In this document: piece by piece, positions 24,083-41,142 of the stretch
How positions within the stretch are numbered: the stretch's first letter is position 1
How the letters are laid out: the number at the start of each line of letters is the position of its first letter
Assembly (NCBI GenBank): GCA_030272155.1
Contig: CP126193.1
Span: 4,154,001 to 4,218,000, forward strand
Length of the DNA stretch: 64,000 nt
Origin: Tetradesmus obliquus
Taxonomy: Eukaryota > Chlorophyta > Chlorophyceae > Sphaeropleales > Scenedesmaceae
Reading direction: 5' to 3'
The notes under the pieces: model-generated
The model's input: the letters and a program-made list of their open reading frames with translations, nothing else
What the model was told of the DNA's origin: nothing
Databases searched by the model: none
Program-made: the position numbers and the translations under genes

Positions 24083-27000
24083 GACAGGCTGCTGCTGCTG
24101 CTGCTGCCGAAACGGTGATCGTCCGCGTGGCTGCTGCGCGGGCACCTGCTAAGATGCTTGCAGGTGCACCTGCGGTGCACTCGCAACATCAAAACGACCA
24201 TGGCCGTGCCTAGCCATATCGCAGCCGCCTCTTTTTGAGCGTGGCGGTGACTGTGGGAGGGCTCTGCGGCTGCTGTGTAGCGGCACTCACTGTGATCACC
24301 TCATGTACAGCTGTGTGATTTTGACCTTTATGGAGCAAGGATGGCAGGCCACGGTCATTGCCACCTGTCTAGCACATTCATTCAGGGCGCAGGTTGTCAC
24401 ACATTTGTTGCCGGCATCTGGGTATGCACGCCGCCGCATCACTTTACTTGCTGCCCCAAGCCAAGCTGTGGGGGAGCAGCATGCCGTAAGACCACCAACA
24501 AGCTGTTATGGCACACAGCAGCCGCAGCAGCAGGTGTTTCAATTGGCCGTCTTAAACATGTGGCAGCTCTTTGAACCTCCTCCTGCAAGCACTGGCAGCA
24601 CTCGCAGATGTGGTGTTTCAGTTGTGCACACAAAACCTGTGGCTGGTTGTGCTGTGCGGTTGGATCAGAGGCTGTGTGCTGTTCCATGAGCACATATGCG
24701 TTCAGTAGGCGTGGGTGTGTCCACGTGGGCCACTGACTTGCTGCTTCAGCAGCAGCTGTTGACTGTAGCTAGGCAGGACGGCGCATGGCATGGTGGTGTT
24801 GTGGCAGCTTGTTTGCGGCTGCATGCACCTGGTCGCATCATGCGTGTCGCTCTGCGTGCCGAAGCTAGCAGCAGCTGGAGCCGAATTGCGCCGTGCACCT
24901 GCACTGCTGCCGCACCACAATATGCATGCTCCTCTCCCTCAGTCTTTCAGCACTCACAGGCGCAGAGCAACGGGCGCCTGGCGGTTGCCTGCACGCTTGT
25001 TGCGCCTGTGCAAGCAACGCAACAGGCGGCAGCAGCCGTACTTGCAGCACTGGCGGAAGTGCCAAAAACACACTGCCATACACAATGCGATTGTGTTGCT
25101 GCTCCTCCTGTGGAGCTGCACTACGCCGCTTACCACTTACACACTTGAGGTTGACATGTGCGGCGCATGTGAAGGTAGCTGCAGCAGCCATGCACCCGTG
25201 TCATAATCGCTGCAACGCCGGGTGGCATTCTTTTTGTGATGCACACTGGAGCTTCCAGCGGGCATTGCGGCTGCGCGCATGCACGCTGGTAGCGGCGGCA
25301 AACATTTCTCAGCTGCTGCATAAGCAATGCAAGTTGTCTTGGACGTGTAGCAATAGGAGCGCCTCCGCATATGTTGCTGGCATGCCTCGAGTTTGAAGAA
25401 GACGTGCTTGCTGCCGTCTGGTTCTTTGTGACCTGTCAAACAGGCGATGTGGTGCACAGCGCTTGCAGTGCAGCAGCCTCAAGACCAGCGCTGTTTGCGC
25501 TTTTTGCAGGTGCCGTGCTTGTGTTGTTCATGGTGGGCACACAAACGCCTAGGCAGCACACCTATGTTGTGCAGGTGTGTGCAGACGTAGCGCGCCCATG
25601 AATGCTGTTGCCGTCTGCAGCAGCTGCTGCAGTGAATGGTCCATTGTGCATGTCACTCCAAGTCGTGCACATGAGGCTGCTTATGTGTGGCACCCAGCCT
25701 GGCGAATGTACAGTATGCTTGCAGGAGGTTGCTCACAGCACATCAGCTGTTCAGCAGTTTGCAGAGCACGCTGCCTGCGTGCAAACACGTGTGCGCATAC
25801 GCTTCTGACTGTGTTGTTAATTTGTTGTTTGTTGCATTCGGGCGCTGCTGGCTTGGGTGGGGTAGAGGCCTGTGGTGCGTGCATGGCAAATCTGGGCTAG
25901 ATCTAGATGGTGCTGCATGCAGGGTAGGGATAAGAGCTGGGCAATGACGGAAGTGCAAACTTGGTATTAAAACAAGGGCTGGGTGACACATGTCACGAAA
26001 TGCATTTGGGGGCCAGGCGCTGGGATATTACAGTGCCGCAGGAGCAGTGTGTTTTGAGAGGGGTCATGCACTGCGCCGCATGCGGCATGGGCAGCTGTGC
26101 TGGTCTTGTCGTGCCAGGGAGCTGCCTGCTGCAACTGCTCCGTGATGTAAGATTTGGATACAGAATCAACACAAACGAAGAGATAAGATCCATGTGCACG
26201 CCCTGCTCCCGCGTGCAGCACTGCGCATCATGGCAGAACCAACCATCAACGCTGCACCTTCGCAACCTTGTACTTGAAACCGTGTGGAGCACGGTAAAGC
26301 AACAGCAATGCGCCAAGAAAGCAGCATTGTACACTAACACCACCTGTTGACACCGCCTGCAACTCCTTAAACTGTTGGCACCGTGTGCATAGTGACTATG
26401 CAGCAGTATGCATCGCTGGCAGGGCTAGCCGCACCGTGCAGGCGTCCAGCCGCCACCATAATTTGAAACATCCTCAGGAGCCAACATTTCCTGGGCTCAG
26501 GTCGGGAGGGGCCTAGGAAGCCAGCTTGGCAAGTCGTCGGCCAGCGCGTGCAGTGCAATTCAAGGGGCCAAGGGCCGCAGGACGTCTTGGTGGCCAAAGC
26601 TGTGTGCAGGCATGTAGTCACCGAGTCCGCTGGATGCTGACCAAAGGCTGCAAAAGCATGAAGGAGATCGATCGGTTGGACGTGCGCATGACTTGATCTC
26701 AATCCATGCCAACAGCTGCTGCGGATGTGTGCAGCACGTGTCCAACGTTGCGTCATATCACTGCTGCGGCATTCATGCTGTCAGCAACAGCTCTGGCAGG
26801 TGGGTGGTTGCTTATCAGTAACATCGCGCGGTGTTTGTAGGGTGAATAGGCGTTCATTGTTCGTCGTCTGCACAGGCAGTGCAGCTGCGGTCCAGTGCTC
26901 GAAGGTGCAACTCTGCAAAAGCGAGCAGGAAAGCAAAGCTTTACCCTTTTGTCGATTAACCGGCTACGATTTTGTAGCCATACAGCAGAAGCAGATTATG

Positions 27001-27346
27001 GCAGGTGTGCATGACCAGTATCTAATGCACAGCTGACTGTTCCAAGCAAGCTTGCTCATCAAGCACAGGAGTTGAGGTGCGGTTGAAGGCAGCCTCACCA
27101 GCAGAACATGCTTGCATGCATATCAGACGCTATGCTTGCTCCTGCTGTGCATCAGGGAGGCTGCTGTTGCACTGCCTGATCATTTCCTTGTCGCAGCAGC
27201 ACTGTCCCTGCCCTGTTTCTGCTCCATGGCCAGCTGCAGCTGCAGCTCATGCATGCACACCATACATGGCATTTACTTCCTTGCACATGCACCCGCCTAC
27301 TGTGTTATGCAATACTGCAGCACAAACGGTTTTGGTACCTGCGTCA
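24083..27346. other. Intergenic, 3.3 kb, no supported gene
   Basis: Between the subtilase stop and the START-gene coding region. It should contain the subtilase 3' UTR and the START-gene promoter and 5' UTR. Open frames are short, overlapping on both strands and without recognisable motifs. Confidence 0.5.
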
Positions 27347-32313
<4,967 letters not shown>

Positions 32314-33293
32314 CTCAGCCGAACCTTGGAGGTTTGAGCCGCATAATGATGTGCCAGCCACTGGCGTGACGTCACACGAGTTTCTGCGTACGTACGCGGT
32401 AATGCAGGTACAATGCAATTGCAGAGAGGACCATCACTGCGCCATGCATGTGCTGCGGTTGTGTGGCTTCCAATGGCCCAGTCATTGGGCACTGAGTGGG
32501 AGCTACCGCAGCTGGCGGCCATGCTTGGGTATCTTGGTTGAGGGTTGAACATGGCCATTTGGTCCAACCCGTTTTGGTGACTGAGGCAGCAGTAGCAGCG
32601 CAGCAGGGAATCTTCTGCATATGGCAGTTCCATGTTGGGGTTGCAGCTGTGAAGCCTATCCGTGATGATTGTGAACTGCACCTTGCAGTTCATGCTCAAG
32701 AGCCATGGGATGATACCTTGAAGCAAGCCGCGCTCAGGCGGCTGTAACCTTGCCCTATAGTTCTTTCTGTTACCCCACCAGCCCTGCATTGCTGCCCGGC
32801 ACATGTGCCAATTGTGAGCATCATCAGACGGCATCCAACAGCAGCGGCACAGGATGACCGAGCGCGATGGCGCTAAGCATGCGCCAAAGAACTACGAAGT
32901 TTAACCAAAATTCGCTTTTTTGGCCGTAAAGCGTTAGCCCGGGTGCTGCAAGGTTAAAAGTGTGCACAGAAGTAGTCGGAATGGGTAATTGGCAGTGCAC
33001 CAGCTGACATGCATACATGCACCGCAGCTCCAGCAGCATCATAACATTCCAAACGTTTCCATAATAAAAATTCACTGTCCGATCACGCACGAACGAAGTC
33101 ACACAGAATGTGCAGAGCGTGCGCGGTTCCACGTCAGGGTCTTAAAACACCCACACACCCACATCGTAACAAGTCCCTATCTCCAAGAAACCGTGCCACC
33201 GCACTTTTGCTTGGGTGTGTAAAGCTGTATTTGAGAGTATCATGCAAATGCTGCGAGACTTTGATCTTTCTGGCACTGCGCCACGCCTGCAGC
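32314..33293. other. Intergenic between START gene and SFSKLFG-repeat gene
   Basis: Holds the START-gene 3' UTR and the promoter of the next gene. The last ~400 bases are more A+T-rich than the surroundings. No coding frame is supported. Confidence 0.5.
32743..32747 (+). terminator. Candidate TGTAA poly(A) signal, START gene
   Basis: TGTAA about 430 bases downstream of the START-gene stop, on its strand. The call rests on the motif and position only. Confidence 0.35.
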
Positions 33294-36200
33294 ATGTCTA
33301 AAGGGAAAAGGAAGTCATTTCCTGGAGCTTTAATAATAGTCCGACAAAAGCTAAGGCTTGGAACGCTTACCAACGAGGATCGCCAGACTCTACACCAAGT
33401 ATCAAGGCTAGACCTGATTGCTCTTATTGAAGGAGAGCTAGGAGTATGTCTGACGGGGTCGCAGAAAAACAGCGTGGCCGCTATGGTCACCTGGCTTCTG
33501 GGGCCAGAGGACGACGGATCGGGCGCTGCACGGTGCGCGACTCTCAACACAGTAGTACTTGCTCAATTTCATCAAGGTCTGCGTAGCCTGTCCAGCTGCT
33601 GCCTACAGTATTTGACGTCTGTGAGAAGGGCGATGGTAGGGGAGTATTCCCAGTCCCTTCCGGCTTCTGCGAAACAGCATGCTGCTCCATCTGCAGCGAT
33701 CAGACATGTCAAATATCTTTGCGGCCGTATAGTGCTGCAATTGAGCCGTACGGTATTTATACACCAGCAGCTTCCCCGGTTTGCTTTGGGTGTGGGGCCG
33801 CCTGCGTCCTCGTCTCACTTAAACAAACTTTGTGTTACTAATGTGTATATAGGGGCAAGGCACGGTCCAAGAAGCCGCAGCCATGCAAGAAGAAGTCACG
33901 CCCTGACAACGACGGACCCAAGGCCGGCAGGGCGACAAGGCCATCAGCAAGCAAGCTTAAGCAGGAGCCTGCAGCAGCTGCTGAGCCTGTAGCACAAGAC
34001 CATGGCGACAGCTGGCGTGAAGCTCAAGCTGAGCAGCAGCAGGGGGAAGCGGTACGTGCGCACAATCACAGCAGCTGCAGCAGGCAGGCAGGCATGCGGT
34101 TACGCCAGAGCATGCGTACACATCATGCGCTGTTGTACACTGCCACCATGTGCACTGATGTCGCACAGCAGCATCAGCATAGAACATGATACGCTCTGCA
34201 GCACAGGTTTGCCTAGCGTAAGCATCAGCGCTGCACCGCATCACCGCCCCCTGCTTCATGCCTGCAGGCAGCTGACTCGATTGGTGGCTACTGTGGGCAG
34301 TCCACTTGCCCCACACACGGCCACTCCTCAGAGGTGGGCCAGGGCACTGCAGCAGCAGCAGCGGCAGCAGCAGCAGCAGCAGACGACGACGACGGCCATG
34401 GAGACGAAGACCAAGCCCACTGGGTGCGCGAGCTGCAGATGCAGCTGGCAGCAGCAGCAACAGCAGACGATGACGCTGATGACCTGGACTGCTCCGCCAC
34501 AGCACAAAGCAGCATGCAAGTGCCCCGGGGCGGGCTGCACCAGCACCAGCAGCAGCAGCAGCTTGGGATGTATGGCAGCCAGTCTACAGCGCCCGCTGCC
34601 ATCACCGATGATGCGCTAGAGAGTCACCTGCTGCAGCAGCTGCTGCAAGACATGCAGCTGGGGCCACAGCACCAGCAGCAGCAGCAGCCAGCCAGGCAGC
34701 CCTCACCGCTGCTGCAGCAGCAGGCGTCGCAGACACAGCCGCTGCCGCAGCAGTTTATGCATCAGGAGTCAATGCAGCTGGTGGCGCAGCAGTCAGCTTC
34801 GCAGCCGCTGCTGCCGCAGCAGCAGCTGCCACTGCCGCAGCAGCAGCAGCAGCCTTCTCAACAGCAGGAGCAGCAAGAGCAGCAGCATCTCTTTGAACAC
34901 ATCCAGCGGCAGCTGCAGATGTCATCGCAGCAGCTGCCGCCGCAGCAGCCGCAGGTGCAGCTGCAGCCACCACAGCAGCAGCAGCAGCTGCTGCGGCCAC
35001 CTAGGCAGCTGTCGCCTGAGCATATGCAGCAGGTTGAGCAGGAGCAGCCGCCGCCCCTGCCAAGCTACGCCCCTTACATGCCGCAAGCCGCCTGCGGGGC
35101 CATCATGCAGTCCTGCCCGCTGCTCAATGCAGCTGCTGACAGCTGGGCGGGAGGCATGCAGCGCAGCAATGGGCAGGGGGTGAGGTCCTTTAGCAGTGCG
35201 CTGCCAGAGTGGCAGCAGCAGCAGCAGCAGGTTGAGATGAGCGAGTCTGCCAGCATGACCTTCAAGAAGAGGGACCGCCAGCAGCTCTTCCAGCAGCTGC
35301 TGCAAGGTGAGCACCTTTGTCATGGGCAGGTAGATAGAGAGGCAGGTAGGTATACAGCTAGATAGGTGTTACATCATGGCACAACTCCGTCGTCGGATGC
35401 AATGGGTGCAAGGCACCTGTTTAAACTCGCATTGAAAACCATGGCAAGAGGTTGCTACATGCCGGCGCACAGCCTCGCGGCTTCTGCGTCAAACAAGTAG
35501 GCAAACCTTCTGCCTGTCGGGCATGGTTTACGCATTCATTCATCTGTGTATCATTGTTTCTCCAACAAGCGTGCAGCCTGCACAGCCAGGCGCAGAGCAT
35601 GCAGCACAGCTGGCCCATGCCTCCGTTATACCTTGACCAAGCTCCTGCCCCTGGGAGGTTGCAGATGCAGGCTTACAGCCTCACAGCTTGTGTGTCCTGC
35701 AAGCAGGCACACCCTCTGCCTGTCAGGCAAGGTGTACAGCAGCTGCACAGCCGCGTGTTATTATTCAACCAAGCGCGCAGCCTGCACAGCCAGTTGCAGA
35801 GCAGCCAGTTGCAGAGCAGCCAGTTGCAGCACAGCTGCTGCATGTCCCTGTTGTACGTTTAACAGGCTCCTGCCACCTCTGACGCACAGCTGCCCGCCGC
35901 TGTTGCTGCTTGCTGCTGCTGCTGCTGCTGCAGCAGCAGGCGCTGACCCCTCTGCCCCGCTCTCAGTGGAGCTGTCTGGGCCCTCAGCCGACCTCACCAT
36001 CAAGCGCAGGTCCATGCAGATCCCTGGCACAGAATCCTTCTCCACAATGGCTACAGCCTTTGCTGGCGGCGGATCATTCGGCGGCTCATTCGCCTTTGCA
36101 GGACGCAGCGCACAGTCCGCGCCGCCGCGCCTGGCGCCCCCAATGTACCCTGCAGAGCTGCTAGAAGGCAGCACCAGCCAGCAGCAGCAGCAGCAGCAGC

Positions 36201-38821
36201 CGATGCAGGCAGACAAGCAGCACAAGGGGCTGAAGAAGGGTATGAAGGGCTTAGCAAAGCGCTTCAAGGCGCTGCTTGGCGGCAAGCGCAGCAGCAGCTC
36301 TGCAGCGCAGCAGCAGCAGCTGCAGCAGCAACAGCAGGCAGCTGCCACACTGCAGCAGCTGCAGCACCATGTACAACCCCGCATTGCACAGCCGGTTGGC
36401 TCCTTTGCAGGCCGTGTGGGCTCCTCTGCGTCAGCGCCTGCAGCTGTGCGTGGCGATGACGGGTCAATGTCAGTGGACCTCATGGCACACATTGACATGG
36501 ATTACTCTGCAGAGGGGTTACTGCCGCCAGCAGGGCGCCAGGTCAGCACTGCCAGCGGTTACAGCGGCCGTAATCCCAGCGTCACCGGCAGCATAGGTTA
36601 CTACCAGTCCGGGCCTCCTGGCGCTGGCAGCTACCCATCCTGGTCAGGCATCCCTGGCCAGCCAGTGTATGGCAGCATGACAGCGCAGGGCGCGTCACTC
36701 ACCCTGCAGCAGCAGCGCCTGGCGCTGCTGCAGCAGCAGCAGCTGCAGCAGCAGAGCTTTGCCAGCAGCTTTGGCGGGGCATCAGCCGGCAGCAGCGCTG
36801 GTGCCGGCGGCTATGAGAATTTTGGGGAGAAGCTCAAGGTGCTGCGGGCAATCTACGGCAGCCACTACAATAGTGACACAGGCAAGCCACCTGCAGATGC
36901 TGCTGCTGCTGCTGCTGCTGCTGGCTTAGGCTCTGGTGCTGCTGCTGGCAGCATGTTCCCTGGATCGCCACCTCCTGCAGGCGGGCCACTAAGCAGCATG
37001 GAGCCCCTGCCTGCCTTGAAGGAGGAGGTTGATGCACCAGCAGCAGCAGCAGCGCCAGCACCTGAGGCAGCAGCCGACAGCAGCCGGCAGCAGAAGCAGT
37101 TCATGCAGAAGCTGAGTAAGGCATTCGGGCTGGGGCCCAAGCAGCAGCAGCAGCATGATGATGAAGCAGCAGGGGTGCTCGGCAGCGGGCTGTCGCTCAC
37201 TGAGCGCAGCAACAGCAGCTTCAGCTTGTTCCTTGCGCGTGTTGCGAGCGGCTGGCGCCACGACAGCAGCAGCACTGCTGCCGCAACATTTCATGAAGAC
37301 AGCTACCCTCCCCTTGCTGTTGGCCGCAGCAGCTTCAGCCACACCACCTCAGTCAACCCAAGCCTGCCAAGCACCGGGGCGGAGAGCAGCGCCAGCGCAG
37401 CAGCAAACGCGGCAGCTGTAGTGGCCGCCATCACAGCAGCAAACGCAGCGGCAGCGGCAGCAGCAGCTCCAAGCTCGCAGGCACCCGCGGTTGAGACCAG
37501 CAGGGGAAGCTTTAGCCAAACACTTGGCCACAGGCCCTGCAGCTCCTCAGCAGCAGCAGCAGCAGGGCCTCAGCCTATGGATGCAGCAGCAGCAGCAGCA
37601 GTGGAGCCGAGTGGCAGGAGCTTCAGCAAGCTGTTTGGCAGCTGCGCCGGCGGAGACCCACATCATGCCGGCGGCGTGGAGCAGAGCCGCGGCAGCTTCA
37701 GCAAGCTCTTTGGCCCTTGCTTTGATGCTGGAGCACACGCAAACACAGCAGCAGCAGCAGCAGCAGCAGCAGCGGGAGGAGCAGCATCAATGCACGGCGT
37801 TGAGCCTAGCAGGAGCAGCTTCAGCAGGCTGTTGGGTGCTGGCCGGGCTGATAGCTGTGGGCCTGCTAGCGCAGCTGCAGCTGCAGCCGCTGCGGCGTCT
37901 GGCATGGCGATGCACGGCGTGGAGCACAGCAGAGGCAGCTTCAGTAAGCTGTTTGGCCCGTGCGCCTCAGGCCAAGGCGTGGCAGGCGTTGAGCACAGCA
38001 GGGGCAGCTTTAGCCGGCTGCTAGGAGCTTGTGCGGGGTCTGGCAACGACCCAACTGCCAGTGCAACTGCTGCTGCTGGCGCTGGCGCTGGCACAGCAGG
38101 TGTCGTGCCGCAGGGTGTGGGTGGCGTGGAGCACAGCAGGGGTAGCTTCAGCAAGCTGCTGGCTCCGTTTGGATCGTGTGCTGGCTGCGACACCAGCAAT
38201 GCAGCAGCAGCAGCAGCAGCAGGGGCTGTGCCAGACACAGCTGCTGTTGAGCGCAGTTCCCGCAGCTTCAGCAAGCTGCTGGGCCCTTGCGGTGGCGGGG
38301 AGTTCAGTGCAGCAGCGCTGGTAGAGGGCAGCAGCAGGTCATTCAACAAGCTCTTCTCTTCGTGCAGCGGCTGCACTGGCGACATCACTGTCGTGGGAGG
38401 GCTCACCTCTGCGGAGGCTGCAGCAGCAGACCAGGCAGCAGCGGCACCAGCAGCGCCAGCAGCAGCAGGGCAGGCTGGCTTGCCTCCATGCAGTGCAGCA
38501 GCGCTGGGTGCGTACGAGCAGCAGCAGACATGGATGCAGCAGGCGCCACCCGTCAGCCTCAACCTGCAGCAGCAGCAGCAGCAGCACCTGCAGCAGCTGC
38601 AGCTGCAGCATCTAGAGCAGCAGCAGCGGGAGCACGCGATGCTGTACCCCCAAGCACACGCGTCGCTGCTGCTGCCTGCTGTTCCTGAGATCTCAATAGC
38701 TGAGCCGCAGGCTGCATACACAGCAGACCCTGCTGCTGGCATGCTGGGTGATGCTGCCCTGCCACATGACCCTGCTGACAGCCCTTCACTGGCATTGCTT
38801 CAGATGGACGAGGGGCTGTGA
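33294..38821 (+). CDS. Unknown 1454-residue protein with SFSKLFG-type repeats
   Basis: Function not recognised. Exons 33294-33532, 33853-34051, 34268-35306 and 35934-38821 join in frame at all three introns. Residues 1-80 (MSKGKRKSF...) look like a small folded helical domain containing TLTNEDRQTLHQVSRLDLIA. Residues 80-146 are strongly basic (KARSKKPQPCKKKSRPD), a likely nuclear localisation signal. Exon 3 is acidic, then very Gln-rich. Exon 4 has a basic amphipathic stretch (KGLKKGMKGLAKRFKALLGG, about 36230-36287) and, between about 37480 and 38360, at least nine spaced copies of VExSxxSFxKLxGxC separated by poly-Ala. Each copy places Ser two or three residues after Arg, a basophilic-kinase-like context. 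The C-terminal part is Gln/Leu-rich and may be coiled. The start ATG 33294 is the first of the frame that gives the conserved-looking domain. Confidence 0.82.
35467..35883 (+). repeat. Diverged tandem duplication inside intron 3
   Basis: Two ~210-base segments starting at about 35467 and 35676 share aligned blocks such as TCTGCCTGTC(G/A)GGCA and CAGCCTGCACAGCCAG. A nested 15-base unit (AGCCAGTTGCAGAGC-like) occurs three times at 35791-35830. It is intronic, so the frame across it is not coding. Confidence 0.65.
35931..35939 (+). promoter_or_regulatory. Triple CAG 3' splice site
   Basis: After a CTG run the intron ends in CAGCAGCAG followed by GCGCTGACC. Splicing after the first, second or third CAG keeps the frame and changes only the number of Ala residues (one to three-base steps of NAGNAG type). 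The exon start given for the gene uses the first. Confidence 0.6.
37480..38365 (+). repeat. Coding repeat array: VExSxxSFSKLFG
   Basis: Copies visible in order: TSRGSFSQTLG, PSGRSFSKLFG, QSRGSFSKLFG, PSRSSFSRLLG, HSRGSFSKLFG, HSRGSFSRLLG, HSRGSFSKLLA, RSSRSFSKLLG, GSSRSFNKLFS. All nine follow Val-Glu and most are followed within five residues by Cys. Two weaker forms (SNSSFSLFLA, GRSSFSHTT) lie upstream at about 37205 and 37325. Confidence 0.9.
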
Positions 38822-39630
38822 AGTAAAAGGCTGAGTGCAGCACTGCGCTTTTGGGTTGGGTTCACTGCATGCTGCGGCATGCTGGCTTATTGCTGCTTCA
38901 TGGGGAAGGCCGCTTTGCAAAGCAGTGTCTATTTACGTATGTATTAGACGCGTGCCAGGAGTGCTGTGCTACTTCCCAGGCTTGCCCCACAGGAGTGTGG
39001 CATTGCATGGGATGACTGTTCAAGGAAGTGGGTGTTAACTTGTTGTTTATTGGTGCGAGTATGTAGTGCATGCGCCAGGATCAGGCTGCAGGTCTCTTAG
39101 CCGCACTGCTGTCCCAAGCAGCTGCTGTGTACGTGATGTGGGGAGTGGCTGTCTCCCAGCTGTTGGACGCTGTGCACTCAAGCCTGAGTGAATGCTTGCA
39201 GTAGCGCCGTTGTTGTTCTGCATGCATGCATACTGAAAAGGCGCCCAGCTAGAATGGCCTACCTTCACTACCCCTATTACAGTCGGCCCGGGCAGCATGG
39301 GCCGAGGCACTTGCTTTCTTCCGCTTGACGGGCTGAGAACTGCTCCATGCATTGTGGTGAGGCGCACGCAGCTGGCCACCATGCTTTGTTACTACTTGTT
39401 ACTACTTGTTGTTACAGCAGCTGCGGCAGAGTGGGTAGCAGGCCAGGTACTGCAGGGTTTGATGTGGAAGCAGCCGACTCAGGTCAAAGCAAATCAGTGT
39501 TGAGTATACGTCAGTGGTTGCATGTCAGGGCCCAAGTACTCAGCAGCTGCTGCCACCTGCAGAGCTTGGAACGGCCCGCGCACCAGCTGCTGCTGCCTGC
39601 AATGCTTGCTTGACGACCCCGTCCTTTGTG
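38822..39630 (+). other. 3' flank of the SFSKLFG-repeat gene
   Basis: Non-coding by appearance: T/G-rich on the plus strand, like a long algal 3' UTR. Short frames only. GACCCCGTCC at 39614-39623 recurs beyond the duplication at 42674-42683. Confidence 0.5.
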
Positions 39631-41142
39631 TTTGGTGCCAAAAGCACTAGAAAGACGATGTGTTCAGCTACAGCATGCTGAGGAAGCACTTGCCTGCCTG
39701 CAGGAATGCTGCTGTTGAGTGAGCCAATGATGCAGCCAAAGCGGTGTTCAGAGATGCAAATAGCATGCAGCTGATATATACACTAGAGATGGCTTGCCAT
39801 ACGTATTGTGTGCTACGTATATCTTGCGAGTGTGTGTTGTGGGTATGGAAAAGCACAGCAGTATGCTGATGGGATTGGGTGTCTGTGAGGGTTGTGCCCG
39901 TCGTCAGCTTGCCTTTGCCCCATCTTGGATCAGGTGTTGTCCACGCTTGGTCATGCACTGTGCTTGCCTGTTGTACCGGCCGTCGGTGTCAATTCGTCTT
40001 GCTGTCTGTGCCTTTTGCTGCACTCTGCTGTCATGCATTGCTCTGTTTGCCACTGCACCGCGCTGTGCTGCCAGCAGCTATGCTACTTCAGTCCTGCAGC
40101 ACAGCGCACGTGCATGCAACACGCGCCCCTGGCCTGCATAGCTTGCAGTTGGATCTTTGATCCATCTGTGTGCAGAGTCGTTGCGGCGCGAAATTAGGCA
40201 GAATGTGTCATTCGCTGGCAGGGACGTGTTATCTACTGTACTGTGCATAACAGCGTGGTACAGCAATCTCATTTGCAGCTGCAGGCTGCAGCACGCTCCA
40301 GTCAGCTGCTGTACACATACCTTGGACGGCGTCTTGACTGTTTGCCCAGTGCAGTCCTGATGTGCTTGCTGCTGTTGCCATGAGAGGAGCAGCACCCTGT
40401 TGTCGTTGAGGTTACACAATAGATTACGCTCTCCTTGTTGTCGACGCCAGCACACAGCAGACACTGTCTACGTGACAACAAGTTGCGCACTTGGGATTGA
40501 CAGGTGCAGGTGCGGCTGGCCTGGCACAACTGCCCGGCTTTGCTCCAACCTGTGGCAAGGTTTTTGTTATTTCGAGCGGCTTAATATGTTCTGCTGGCAC
40601 ATCACTTTGTGTCGGTAGAACAGGCACGTTATTCTCAGTTTGCTGGTATGTACACGGTGCATCGCAGGCCTCGTGATTGTGGAGCGGAGCATGCACACGT
40701 GTGGGGCAAGGGATGCGCTTCATGGGGTGTGATGCTTACTGCAGCGAGCTCTGCAGCCACACGTTATTTGAACTGGGCTTCTGTCTGCCAGTTTGTGTGC
40801 TGAACAGCCTTTGGAAGCTTCATGTTTTGTGGTCCCGCGGCTTATGAATATTTATTTGCTGTGAGGTGGCTGCTGTGCTTGTTTTCGTAATTGCTGGTCT
40901 TGCAGCTGCCCCTTGCTGCCCACGTCGCCCCGGCAGCAGCAGCAGCAGAGTTAGCAGAGGCACGGGAACTGAGCCCAACTTGAGGAGTAAGCTGGGATCT
41001 GGGAGTTACTCTTTGCTTTGGTGCAGTTTGCCAATCAGTGACTTGGGTGTATTTGCTGTTGCTTTTCTGTGATTGGGCACTGCCGGAGCCGGGCTTGCTG
41101 ACACATCAGCAGCTGCAGAAAGTGTTAATGCAGGCCTTGGGG
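39631..41142 (+). repeat. 1512-bp tandem repeat, copy 1
   Basis: Starts TTTGGTGCCAAAAGCACTAG and matches 41143-42654 base for base except for roughly 15-20 substitutions, with no length change over 1512 bases. It contains only short frames on both strands; no known transposase, reverse transcriptase or RNA gene is seen. Confidence 0.95.

Noticed and set aside
37663..38742. Minus-strand 359-codon frame
   Set aside because: Antisense of the SFSKLFG repeat exon; its apparent repeats mirror the sense repeats.
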